From the NCBI GenBank assembly GCA_037042185.1, contig JAXQJY010000027.1:3100001-3164000 (forward strand): DNA of 64,000 nucleotides, given 5' to 3'. The translations under genes and the position numbers were made by a program. The notes below the pieces were generated by a model. That model saw only the letters and a list, made by a program, of their open reading frames with translations. It was not told the origin of the DNA and did not search any database. Origin of the DNA: Sordariomycetes sp. S80-01Y (taxonomy: Eukaryota; Ascomycota; Sordariomycetes). Below, piece by piece: positions 53,849-64,000 of the stretch (positions are counted from its first letter, which is position 1; the number at the start of each line of letters is the position of its first letter).

Positions 53849-56800
53849 CTACCTCTTCCTCTCCTTTGCCGCCGCACTCAAACTTCCATTGCCGTTCGTC
53901 TTCTCCGAGGCGTTCGTCATTGCCAACGACACGGGCGTCATGGCCGGCGGCGGAGCCGGCGTGCTGGACCTCGATGGTGCAGCGGAGCGGTTGTGCGCCA
54001 TGTGTGCCCTAACCAAGTGCCCAGCGGCCAGAGCTGAGCAGAGTGAGAGTTCACCAGCAAGAGTAGCAGCGCCAATGACCCGGGCAAGACGGCGTGCATT
54101 GTCGCCGGGATTGGTGGGGTGGGAGCCTCGCACGCCGAGGAGGTCGAGCATGGCGGATTGAGGCTCGAGGATGGTGCCGCCGCCAAGTGTACCAACTTCC
54201 AGCGAAGGCATGGATACGCAAATTTGAAGGTATCCGGGGTGTGCTTCGGTGTTGAGCCTGCGATGCAAATGTCAGCAAATCTACTACAAACGTCGAGCGA
54301 AGTATACTTACTTCTTCATGGTCGTGATGCAGTTGGCCGATTCGACCACCTGGGCAGGGTCCTGACCGGTGGCCAGGAAGATAGCAGCGACGATGTTGGC
54401 AGCGTGTGCATTGAAGCCACCAATAGCACCAGCCATGGCGGAGCCGATCAAGTTCTTAGATGTGTTGAGCTCGACCAGCGAGTCAACATCGCTCTTCAGG
54501 ACTGACTGTACAACATGGGGCGGGATGATGGCCTCACATACCACGCCCTTGCCGCGACCGTCGATCCAATTGAGAGCAGCCGGCTTCTTATCCGTGCAGT
54601 AATTGCCAGAGACCGAGATGATCTGCATATCCTCAAAGCCGCCCTCGCTAACCATGACGCCAAGGGCGTGCTCAACGCCCTTGGAGATCATGTTCATGCC
54701 CATGGCGTCACCGGTCGTGGTCTTGAATCGAATGTACAGGTTCGTGCCAGCCATGGCGGTCTTCATCTCTTGCAGACGAGCAAAGCGACTCGTTGAGTTA
54801 AAAGCACGCTTCATTGTGGTCTGACCAGACTCGGAGTCGAGCCAAAGCTTTGCAGCGGCAGCTCTTTCAAGCGTTTCGAAGCCAACGCAAGGACCGCGTG
54901 TCATGCCATCAGCGACCAGAGCAGTGAGGACGCCGCCACCAGCGTTGATCGCCTTGCAGCCACGGCTGGTGCTGGCAACCAAGACGCCTTCAGTCGTAGC
55001 CATGGGGATGAAGTAGCTCTGGTTGTCGATGACCAAGGGGCCGGCGACACCAACGGGGAGCGGCAGGTAGCCGATGACATTCTCGCAGCAAGCGCCAAAG
55101 ACACGTTCCCAGTTATAGTTCTTGTAAGGGAGCTTTGAGTGCTCGAGCGTTTGCGTCAGCTCGCGCGTAGCCTTGGTTCGGGATATGATGGATCGGCGGA
55201 CTTTAACGGCACGGGTGAAGTCCTTGAGCGACTTCTCGAGGGCGTAACCTGGGATCTTGCCGTTCACCGACATCATGACAACCTCTTCGTCCGTCATTTC
55301 GTGGGTGCGTTTCTCGGCTAGCAAACCAGCAAGTTCTTCAGGAGAGCGCAAAATCTGGCTCTCGCTCTGCTCGGTGCGTCCAGAGTCGGATTCGTCGTCG
55401 GTTGCCTCGGGTGTGGCCGGCTGGGTGCGCTGAGGTGTCGGGGGGACATACTCGCCCAGCGGAAGGGTGGCGGCACCGGTGTCGTTGAAGCGCTGGGCCT
55501 TGTCAAGCTCGTTGCGGTCGACGTTACGCTCGGGTACGTTGGGGTCCTTGATCCCAGTTTTGGCCACATTGAACAGGTAGCCATTCAATCCTACGCTGAG
55601 AGCAAGAGCAACAACGATCCATTTGGAAAGAACTGGGTCTTCGAGGCTCTTCAACAAGCTGCCGACCATGCGACCCCCAACACCGAAGTCCTCAAGCTGA
55701 CCAAGTCCATCGAGGGCGCCACCGCTTCCACCAAGTGAGGATGTCAGAGCGTAGTGGATCGAAGGGAACTCCAGTTCATATTTGATGGGAGTCAGGATAG
55801 TGACCAGTGTGGGGATGTTGTTGGCCTTTGCCGTCGCGAGGATGGCATCGAGGCCATTGGAGGCAACCTTGAAGGGGTCAACAGGCGGGCTGGAGACGAC
55901 GCCACCTAGACCGCCAGCCCAAGATCGAATACTGGTGAAAGAACCTGCGCTGCGGAAAGGGATGGTACAGAGGTTGATGACATTAATGAGGACAAAGCCG
56001 GACACCATCAGTACCTTGAACTTAGGCACACTGCTGCTCTTGAGCTTGCGTCCAAACAATGAAGTTTCCTCGGTCTTGTCGTCGTTGCTCTTAGCGACGT
56101 TCTCAGCAGTGCGGCGGCTGAGACCATCGTCTTCCAGGGCCATTCGCATCTCGACGTGGCGCTTGATACGGTTGATCTCGAGCTTGATGCTCAGAATGGC
56201 AGTGTAGAATGTGAACAGGAGCAAGCAATCGAAGAACAAGATCCAGGATGCGAGGAAGCAGAACTGCTGTAAGCCGCCCTGCACGCCAGAGAATGCACCG
56301 ACAGCCAAGATAGCGATCTCGATGGCGTAATCACGAATGATCTCGTAGCCCTTTTCCTTGATGGCAGCCTGGATGGCATACTGGATGAGACCCTGAGTCG
56401 AGGGCTCGGGGGACTTACTGCCCTTCGACTTCTGGATGAGGTTGCGACGGTGCTCAATGGCGTGCGACAGGACGGCCCTAGTGAGAACAATGTTCTTCTC
56501 GAAGCCAATAGTGACAACCAAAAAAGGCAGACCCTCGGACAACAGAATAACGCTGATAGGTACTCCCAGCTTGGTTGTCACTGCCAGACCGAATAAAAAG
56601 GCGAATACAGAAGAGAACAAGGTGCTCATGCCCAGCCAGAAGTTGGAGCCCATGCGGCGCATGGACACAAACAACGACACAAAGGTCATATGCATGGAGA
56701 CGTAGCCAAGAACCATAATGACAATATCGAGTGTCTCGGCGTTCTTGAGCAGATCGATGAACTCAGACCAAGCGTTTTTGGCCCACTGGGCGATGGTGTT

Positions 56801-57571
56801 GCGAGTGGTGACCTTGGCAGCCTTCATGATCCACATCTTCTTCTCCTTGCCATGGCCGGTCTCCGTGACCTCCGCATCCTCGTTAGGGATCTCCTGCGCG
56901 GCGACGATGAAATCGGCAGCCTCTGCGTAAGGCAGCGAGTAAGCAAGAATGCTATCCTGAGAGTAGGTCGTGAAGGGGTTCTCAGTGGACGGAAGTTGGG
57001 TGACAGAGAGGTTCTCCGGCGTCGGAACGGCGTGTGATAGCGGTGCAGTGCTAGGCGAGTCACTCGACAGAGTGTCAGGGAAGACAAGAGTCAACAGCGC
57101 GAGGTGCTGATCGGTGGCAGAAGACTTGAGGCCGTCGACGCTCTGCCAGTTCCAGTTGGTGTCAGCTCCAGCGCGCAGCACCCTGCTGCCGTCGACAAGA
57201 GAGCTGAAATCGGCCTTTCCCACACTTGTAGTGCCGTCGAACAGGCTGTCCTGAATCAAGCCAACATAACTGGTGCTGGCGAGGACAGCAATGAGGACGA
57301 CAAGGTGGATCGGGTGGGAGCAGGCGAGTTTGGCGAGGAATTGGAGGAAAGGGGTGATCTTCTTCCCAAGCCAAGTGGGCGCGGCATTCTGGGCTGGGGC
57401 CGAACCGCCGCGGAAGCGCATCGGAAGAAGCGTAGAGGAAAGCATCTCGGCGGTGAGAGGCTCGGAAAAGGTGACTCGTCGGGATGCGCGTGGTCTACGA
57501 CATTGGCGTGCGGGTTCGGTGTCGTGGGTCTCGGGCGTGGCCCACTGCCGGGTTGGGACTGTGAAAGACAT
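53849..57571 (-). CDS. HMG1: 3-hydroxy-3-methylglutaryl-CoA reductase
   Basis: Two exons, 57571-54312 and 54257-53849, with a 54 bp intron, give 1222 residues. The N-terminal half is membrane-bound: a first helix near residue 90, then a sterol-sensing domain (about 275-460) of several helices ([20 protein letters not shown]). A linker with acidic stretches leads to the catalytic domain: [17 protein letters not shown] (about 829), [11 protein letters not shown] (about 957, NADPH), [13 protein letters not shown], and from exon 2 VGTLGGGT and AHMAHNRS with the catalytic His. It reduces HMG-CoA to mevalonate, the rate-limiting step of ergosterol and isoprenoid synthesis, in the ER. Splicing joins CITTMKK to LNTEAHPGY. 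The tail ([15 protein letters not shown]) is longer than in yeast. A standard housekeeping copy; no terpene genes nearby suggest otherwise. Confidence 0.97.
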
Positions 57572-59502
57572 TGTAAGCTTCCGCGGAGAGAAGACAGCGT
57601 AGAAACATGAGTGAAGCTCGCGATGGGCTTCTGACTTACCTGCTCGCCTCGTCCAGAACTACCACCCTGCTTCGGATGGTGGGTGGGCGAAGGAGTGGCC
57701 GGTGCTCGGCGTCGGTCGAGGAGAACAATGCTAATCAGTAGCAATTGAGGAGCAGCGCCACGTCGGTTTGGATTATCGGTTGACCAAGGCACTAGCTGAA
57801 CAAGAACAAAAGAAGAGGAGGGTAAGAGAGTGTCGAGGAAAGGAATCGATCGGGGAGGAGGGGATACAAAAACAGGGTTAAGGGTTGAGGGTTAACTGGG
57901 AAGTTTTGGTGAATATGGGGAAGATGGGAAAGTTGGACGGAATCTGCGCAGGCGATTCGGCTACTTCAGTGGCTGCAGAGCCTGTATCTTGGTGGAAAAG
58001 CGGGTCGGCAGCCCCTAAGTCGCGGCGGCAGGCGGTGAAGGGAATTTTTCAAGCCGGGGCGGTTGAGAATGGAAAGGAGCACTGGAGGAGCTGCTGTCGC
58101 CCCCGCCGATGTCTTATCGATTACGACAGACCCCTTGTGGAGCAATTTCGGGGGGATTTTAATGAGAATAATGGCGATCGTAGACGGCAAGCGCACACGA
58201 CTCGCTCAATTACAATCTTAATCGCTAGCTCTCATTCGCCGCGTATTATCTAACATCAGCCCATTATTTCCTGAGGCCATTCAACACTGCCACCGACGAT
58301 GCCCGCCGTAGCCACTCATCACCAGCTAAGGTACTCCGTACTCCCTGTGTTTGCCCAAATTGCGACTTACTCGGCGTGTTTGTCCTCCGCGCGTCGGCCA
58401 ACGGGTGATACTCGCCTTCCTTCTGCTGCACATGGCAATCGGCTGTGCGCGACGCTGACATCACTGGCACCTCCGAGACATCTGGCAAATGCTCGCGGGT
58501 GGCGCATGGAACCCCTGGATTCTGCCGCCGGCCTTCACTTGCCCCGCCCCGAACAAGCTAGATAACGCCCCGAAGTCAAATCCACCGACCCGGCCTGTTT
58601 CCTTTGTTTCGCGGCCACCAATCGTTGCTGTTTGCACATCTTGATTCAACTCATGTGACATCGCTACCTCAAGACAACGAAGCTCAAGCGTGTCTTGTGC
58701 GGCAATAGCACGGGACGGGGCCAAGCAGCTGAGAGTGATTGCATATGCCACGAGATCCCATCGTCATAGAATGAGAACCGAACTGACGAAGCCGACGGAC
58801 AGTCGACGACGATGATGACGGTCTTGAGGTTGCCGTATTTGCCAGTAACTAAGGTAGTAAGTAGTAGTAACATGCCTCGTGGCTCAGATACCACCAGGAT
58901 ACGCGTGTCGAGGCAGTTTGTGTGACCAGATATCTAGGCACATCAGTCTGCTCAGCCATGGAAGCTTCATCGACATTTTGGCTTCGCATGGCTAGCCAAG
59001 GTTGTCCGATTCCGTTGCATGACTTATGAGTCCCAAGTGTTTTCACATCTTCTTCATGATCAGGGGCTGTAATACCGTGTGCACTATTCTGGTCGTGCCT
59101 CACGCCGTCGCTTGTCCTACCCTACGGTTGCTGATGGCTTCCACGACGGGGTGCCGAAGGCTCACGTGGTCTGAATATGCGATGGCTTCCCTATTCACCT
59201 AATTTGAAAACTTGAAGGCAACAGACACTTATATTTCACTTTCACGGTTCAAGTCAGGCTAGCCTTGATGTAGGGTGTCTTGCACGGATTTGCACCAACT
59301 TTGCGACTCCGACCCGGACTCATCATGGCAATACTTGCTGCCACTTCTTATGTTCGCAGCCACGTCTGTTTACGAAATGCTCACCTAGCCCGTATGGTGG
59401 GCTGTTTCCTAGCTCAACCCTCGGTTTGAAATCACGTTGTTACATCCACCCTGCTCAGTACGACCAGCCTAGATGTCCAGGGTGGGCAGAGTCCGGGGCT
59501 TT
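57572..59502. other. HMG1 promoter/leader and spacer
   Basis: 1.9 kb without a supported gene. On the minus strand a strong CAG/GTAAGT donor at 57634-57639 could start a leader intron ending shortly before the HMG1 ATG. TACTCCGTA (58332-58340) is the reverse complement of the motif at 15281-15289. Confidence 0.5.
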
Positions 59503-62500
59503 CTACGTTCGTCTATTGAACTCGTCAATAACACTTCTAGGCTTGCTGAACTTGCCAAGAGCCTTGTACTTGAGCTCGTTGAAGCCAAAGCCCCTGGGGC
59601 CGCCAATTTCAATGCCCCTTTCCGTGCTTGTCCACTTCTCCGAGGCCGTGATGCCAATGACAACGACCGGTAGACCATAACGATACTCTTGTGTACCGAG
59701 AGCCTCGCCATTTTGAGCATCCAGAACGCAAACTAGATCAGGAACAATAGCTACTATCTTCTCATTGTCAGTAGATAGCAAGAAGCGGGGCTGGAGCAAC
59801 CTACCTCCTCCTTGCCGTCTGTGCTAACCTTTTTCGCATATATGTTCTCGTTCTTGAAAGGAATGACAAGTTTCTCCAGCCTGGACTCGCCGTCTTCCGT
59901 ACTCTCAATGATCACCTCACCGTAAGCGTGACCCATCTTGAGGATCCTGTCCACGCCAACGATTTTACCTTTGAAAAGCACCCTAGCACTTTCAGCGCCG
60001 CCTACTTCATCAACAATGCTCTCAGCGACGCTGTCAACCATGTTCATGCATCGTGACAGCGAAACAGCACGTCCAATACGCCAAGCAAGGGACATGGTGT
60101 TCTCGACAACCCACTTCTTCGTGTTAGCCCCGGAAACTGGACCTTTCGCGCAGCCAACGTGACTCCCCATCTGGCTCAAGGCTGCCCTCAGAGCACGTTC
60201 TGCATCGAGTTCCGTAGGTGCTTTCGTCATAAAGATGATTCTTCCATTGCCGTCCGAGATGCAAGTAGGCACCATCACGGCCTTCTTCTCATATACCACT
60301 GGCGTTATCTGCCAACTCACCGGATACGCCCGTCCCATCCAGTCTCCATCAATTGCCGGGATGTCCAAAGCTGACGAAGCGCCGATGATCAGACCCTGTA
60401 GCCCGTTTCCGCCACCAATCTCAAGCGGGATGACTGCGTCTGGCGACGCGTGGAGAAACTTGTATAGTTCGCGCTGTGACTCGAGAATTTCATCACCCAC
60501 AGGTTTCTCAATCGATACTTGCGGTGAGCCCTTCCCTCCTCCGCAGGCAACCAGATCATCGTCCTTGAGGTCGTGTGGACTGATCACGCGAAGTGTTACC
60601 CCTTCGCGAGCCATCTGGCGCAGACGAAGAAAGTGCTGGTAGGGAGAGCCTCCACCGCCAGTGCCGAGGATGTAGCAGCCGATCGAGATGAACTCCAGAT
60701 CCGTTTCAGAAATATACCACGTTCTGTCGACAACTTTGGGCCTATAATCATTGATGTACCCCTTTGTAAAGACGACGCCTTCGACCATGGCCGGCTCTGC
60801 GCGTAAACATTGCGCACCAGCACTTTTGGACACGACATGATCGGCATCATTGGCAAAGTCCACATCTCTTGTGACAACAGGCGCAACATCGAAATTTGTT
60901 CTTGTGTAGTCAAAGTCTCCAACAGCCTTGATAATGATTCTGCTCTTATCCGCGATGTATTGCAGTGGGTAAGTCTCCATTTCAACGATGGTCACCGTCT
61001 CTCGCACAGCACCGGCTAGCACAGCGGCTTCAATAGCACGCTCAGACACAACATCAGTGACTTCAGCTTTACTGCGGTTCTCAGTGGACTCGACAGAATC
61101 TACGACCCCGGAGACTCGAGCAGTTGCGGCGCCAATTGCATTGGCTACTCCCGACCATTTTGGTTTGACCACGCGAGAAGCCCCCTCCAAAGAGTCAGGG
61201 GCGATGATGGCGCCGCCACCCACAAGGACTACCGGAATGTCGTCAGGAGAAGTTTTCATAGTGTCGACAATCTTCTCTAGCATGGTCTTTACCCTTAACT
61301 GAAACTCTGGTAAGCTGGCTGCCAGATCTGACCCATCAACCTTGGAGCGATCGCCAATATCCACCTGTCGCTTTCCGAGAACTGTGTAGTCGGTCGTCGT
61401 GGGGACGTTGCCGCCAAACACGAGGGCCTTTTGGTGAATCTGATAGCCAACGCTCTCAGGACCAACTGTGAGTTTCCCTGAACTATTCTTGCCTACGATG
61501 GACCCCCCGCCAAGGCCTATGCTTCTGACGTCTGGGTAGGAAAAGTTGGTTCTCACTCCGGCGATTTCGCTGAATGCCGCAGCTTGTCTTGGGAATCCGT
61601 TCTTCTGTAATAAACCAACATCCGTAGTAGTCCCACCGATATCGACGACCATCATCGCCTCTTTGATCTGATCTTGTAGCAAGAAAGCAGCACCACGCAT
61701 GCTGTTCGTCGGTCCGGAGGAGAACGTGCGGACGGGTAGGCGGGCGGCCGAGCTGGCGGGGATGATTGTCCCGTCGTTCTGTGTAATGAAGACGGGGCAT
61801 TCCAGATTCAACCTTGAGACGGCGATCTGGAAAGAATGTATTGTTCTCCGGGCAAAGTCGAGGATTGAGGCATTGAGGATTGCGGCATTCTCCCTTTCCA
61901 AAAAGCCAATGTTGGCCACGTCTTTGGAACAGACGATGCTGGCCTCAGGGTACACCCGCTTTACAATGTCTGCGGCAGTTTCTTCCTGTCTGTGAATGAT
62001 GTCTATCGGGCTGAAGACACCGCAAATGGCGATGCTCTTGATGCCTTTCTTTTTGATGATCTCGACCTCCTTCTCCACAGCTTCACTGTCGAGCTCGGCA
62101 ATTACGCCGCCGTCAATCTCAAGCCCACCATCTACCATACCTCGGTGGCCACAAATTATATCCCTCAACCTTGGAGGCCAGTCGATGCCAATGGGGATAT
62201 CCTTGGAGAAAGGACCGCAGAGTCGAATGACTCCAACCTTGGCCAGCCGAGATTGGTCCATCTCGACTACCGCATTGATGAAGTGAGTCGTGCCGATCGT
62301 GACGCTGGCCACCTCCTTGGGATTGACGCTGGACTGTTCGAACATGTCCTTGATAACTTCGTTGATACCATCACTGGGGTTCTTCGTAGTGCTGGACTTT
62401 TTCCAGGCCAGAATACCACGATTTGGCTGTGAAGAGCGACTGAGATCCAAAATAACCCCATCAGTGTTGGTTCTGTCAATCATGAGCTGGTTTGTTCTCT

Positions 62501-62569
62501 ACCGGGGGCATGACCTGATCGCACTTACCCACCAACATCCACGCCGATTCGGAGCGCAGCATAGGTCAT
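59503..62569 (-). CDS. Hydantoinase/oxoprolinase A fused to DUF917
   Basis: Three exons, 62569-62529, 62472-59805 and 59757-59503, with introns of 56 and 47 bp, give 987 residues. Exon 1 (MTYAALRIGVDVGG) plus the start of exon 2 (TNTDGVILD) form the first phosphate-binding loop of the actin/Hsp70-like ATPase fold; VVDIGGTTTDVGLL is the second. This is the HyuA/oxoprolinase A part (about 1-530), which opens cyclic amides (hydantoins, 5-oxoproline) using ATP. From about residue 620 a DUF917 domain follows (CYILGTGGGGSPYQHFLR, ACGGGKGSPQVSIEKPVGD, IDGDWMGRAYPVSWQ). No HyuB half is present. The last exon restores VPDLVCVLDAQNGEALG. The final acceptor could be one codon earlier. Divergent from an NCS1 permease. 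Confidence 0.92.
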
Positions 62570-63369
62570 TTTGCAGGCAGACCTCTCCATTTATTAAAGA
62601 TTGCGCTTTTGTGCACATTGGACAGGAAAACAGAGAAAGCGATACTTCACACACTCAATATTGGCGTCTATATGTCGGGCATTGAATCAAGCTCCGATAC
62701 CAAGGACCGAGATCGGCTGCAGAGGGTCCATCGGGGCCTCTCCGACTGACAAGGAGACGAAACGGACCGACGCAGCCAGGAATCTGGGGCCTTGGCGACT
62801 CAATTGCACGTGGTAGTTAAGCTGTGTCTCGATATGAAAGGGAAACTCCCCCTCGTGTCACTCTTTGGTGTTCTGGGAGCCGATAGCGTACTTTGTTTCA
62901 TCCCTGGAGCAACCTGTGTGAGGGCGGTTGAATTGACCTGAAGAACTTGGGTTATTCATGCATACGAAAATGATGGTTCTATCGACAGGAAGAGAAGAAG
63001 ACGCGATATTGAATCGAATCCGTCCTTGATCAGCCAACAGAGTCACAGTTGTCAGAGCAGGGGTCTTGAACCTCGAATTCCTGCCCTCTCGAATCATTTA
63101 CAATAGCCCCCGCTCTCTTCATCGATGGAATAGTCTGGTTTAGGATAAGATGTTCCCGGCATCTCCATAAATGATAAGACGCCATGCACGCGCGGAGCGA
63201 CCCCGACTCAATACTCGTCGTGTTAGTACGTCGGAAATAAGAACAGGACTCGGTCACGAGCAGCTTTACATCTGTGCTTCTTCATACAGATCATCAACAG
63301 TTCGTCGCAGATGCGACTCTGCGCCACTCTCTAGCTTTGTATGCCTACTACGTTTTCGTCCTAGCCAAA
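62570..63369. promoter_or_regulatory. Shared promoter of hydantoinase-like enzyme and NCS1 permease
   Basis: 800 bp between divergent ATGs. HGATAR sites for AreA-type nitrogen regulators: CGATAG at 62881-62886, its reverse complement at 62979-62984, and TGATAA at 63172-63177. Two GATAAG copies, 63144-63149 and 63173-63178, lie 29 bp apart and about 200 bp before the permease start. Paired GATA sites near a transporter gene fit control by nitrogen supply (inference). Confidence 0.5.
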
Positions 63370-64000
63370 ATGGTCAACTCTACGGTCCGTAGGATCAGGG
63401 CAGCGGCTGTGCTCAAGGCCGATGAGTCGCGACATGAGGAGACGACAGCATGGTGCAACCGCGACTTGGTCCCTCTGCCACCCTCGAGGAGAACCTGGGG
63501 TTGGTTCAATTTCTTTGGTGCTGCTTCTCTGTGAGTATTCTGCGCCTGCCCACCAGCGACATGATGAGCTGACAAGCACAGTGGCGCCCTCAACATCTCA
63601 ACATGGCAAACGCCAAACACTTTCCTTACGCAAGGTCTTTCTGTTGGCCAAGCCATGGCAATAATTGTGATATCTCGCCTCATCGTATCCGTTTTCGCAT
63701 GCGTTATCGGCTGGATTGGGTTGACATGGCACATCGGGTTCACGGTGCAGAACCGCTATACTTGGGGCTTACGCGGAGCATACATTCCGTTGACCCAGCG
63801 TTGTCTACTAAACTTCATCTGGACCGCCATACAATGCTGGAACGGCGGAAAGCTTGTTACCGTCTGCCTGACGGCTATCTGGCCTTCGTTCCATAAGCTA
63901 CCTAATACTTTATCCGCCAACATGCCAACTACGACGAGTGAAATGGTTGGGTTCGTCGTTTTCTGGGTTATCTCAGTCCCATTCCTGTTCATTCGACCTG
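63370..64000 (+). CDS. NCS1-family nucleobase/allantoin-type permease, 5' part
   Basis: Two exons so far, 63370-63530 and 63582 to the window edge, joined over a 51 bp intron (GTGAGT donor, CTGAC branch). The protein starts MVNSTVRRIRAAAVLK; TTAWCNRDLVPLPPSRRTW followed by GWFNFFGAASLGALNIS are the signature of NCS1 (Fur/Fui/Dal4) proton symporters for uracil, uridine, allantoin or hydantoin-like rings. GLSVGQAMAIIVISR, then GAYIPLTQRCLLNFIWTAIQ and CWNGGKL are the family's transmembrane segments 2-4. About 193 residues are inside the window; the rest of roughly 500 lies beyond the edge. Being divergent from the hydantoinase-like enzyme suggests the permease imports its substrate. Confidence 0.92.

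Overview
The window is nuclear DNA from a filamentous ascomycete (Pezizomycotina, most likely a Sordariomycete). Evidence: about 30 inferred introns of only 46-83 bp with GTRNGT donors and CTAAC/CTGAC branch sites just before the acceptor; a Zn2Cys6 regulator, a HET-domain protein, a PTH11-like rhodopsin-fold membrane protein and a proteinase-K-type subtilisin; and fungal-type SPE2, HMG-CoA reductase, Vac8 and kexin. The species cannot be named from sequence alone. I reconstructed most genes by joining exons by eye; every spliced model below keeps frame from ATG to stop (or to the window edge).

Layout. 0-10 kb: a Zn2Cys6 regulator (-) divergent from an AIF/AMID-like FAD oxidoreductase (+), then VAC8 (+), mitochondrial IMP1 (-) and a secreted polysaccharide-lyase-like protein (+). 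10.2-15.9 kb holds no convincing gene. 15.9-25 kb: an orphan four-helix membrane protein, CFD1 (cytosolic Fe-S assembly), SPE2 (AdoMet decarboxylase) with a long structured leader, and NOP10 and NOB1 tail to tail (both ribosome biogenesis). 25-28 kb is gene-poor. 28-36.2 kb: secreted subtilisin, sorting nexin SNX4/ATG24, kexin KEX2, mitochondrial phosphate carrier MIR1. 36-50 kb is sparse and more lineage-specific: a Pro/Ser-rich orphan, an O-methyltransferase, a PTH11-like membrane protein, and a signal-anchored surface protein built of three six-cysteine modules. 50-58 kb: a HET-domain protein, nicotinamidase PNC1, and HMG-CoA reductase. 59.5-64 kb: a hydantoinase/oxoprolinase-DUF917 fusion enzyme divergent from an NCS1 nucleobase-type permease (cut by the right edge), with GATA sites between them.

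How the genes work together: much is core housekeeping (vacuole, mitochondrial import and phosphate, Fe-S, polyamines, ribosome, sterols, NAD salvage), each gene apparently independent. Two pairs look functional: the regulator/oxidoreductase divergent pair, and the permease/hydantoinase pair, which reads as a small nitrogen-scavenging uptake-and-ring-opening unit. Kex2 and the subtilisin may be linked as enzyme and substrate: the subtilisin has a Lys-Arg site exactly at its expected mature N-terminus. The most novel item is the triple six-cysteine-module surface protein at 47.6-49.4 kb. No rRNA, tRNA, CRISPR, retroelement or intact transposon was recognised.
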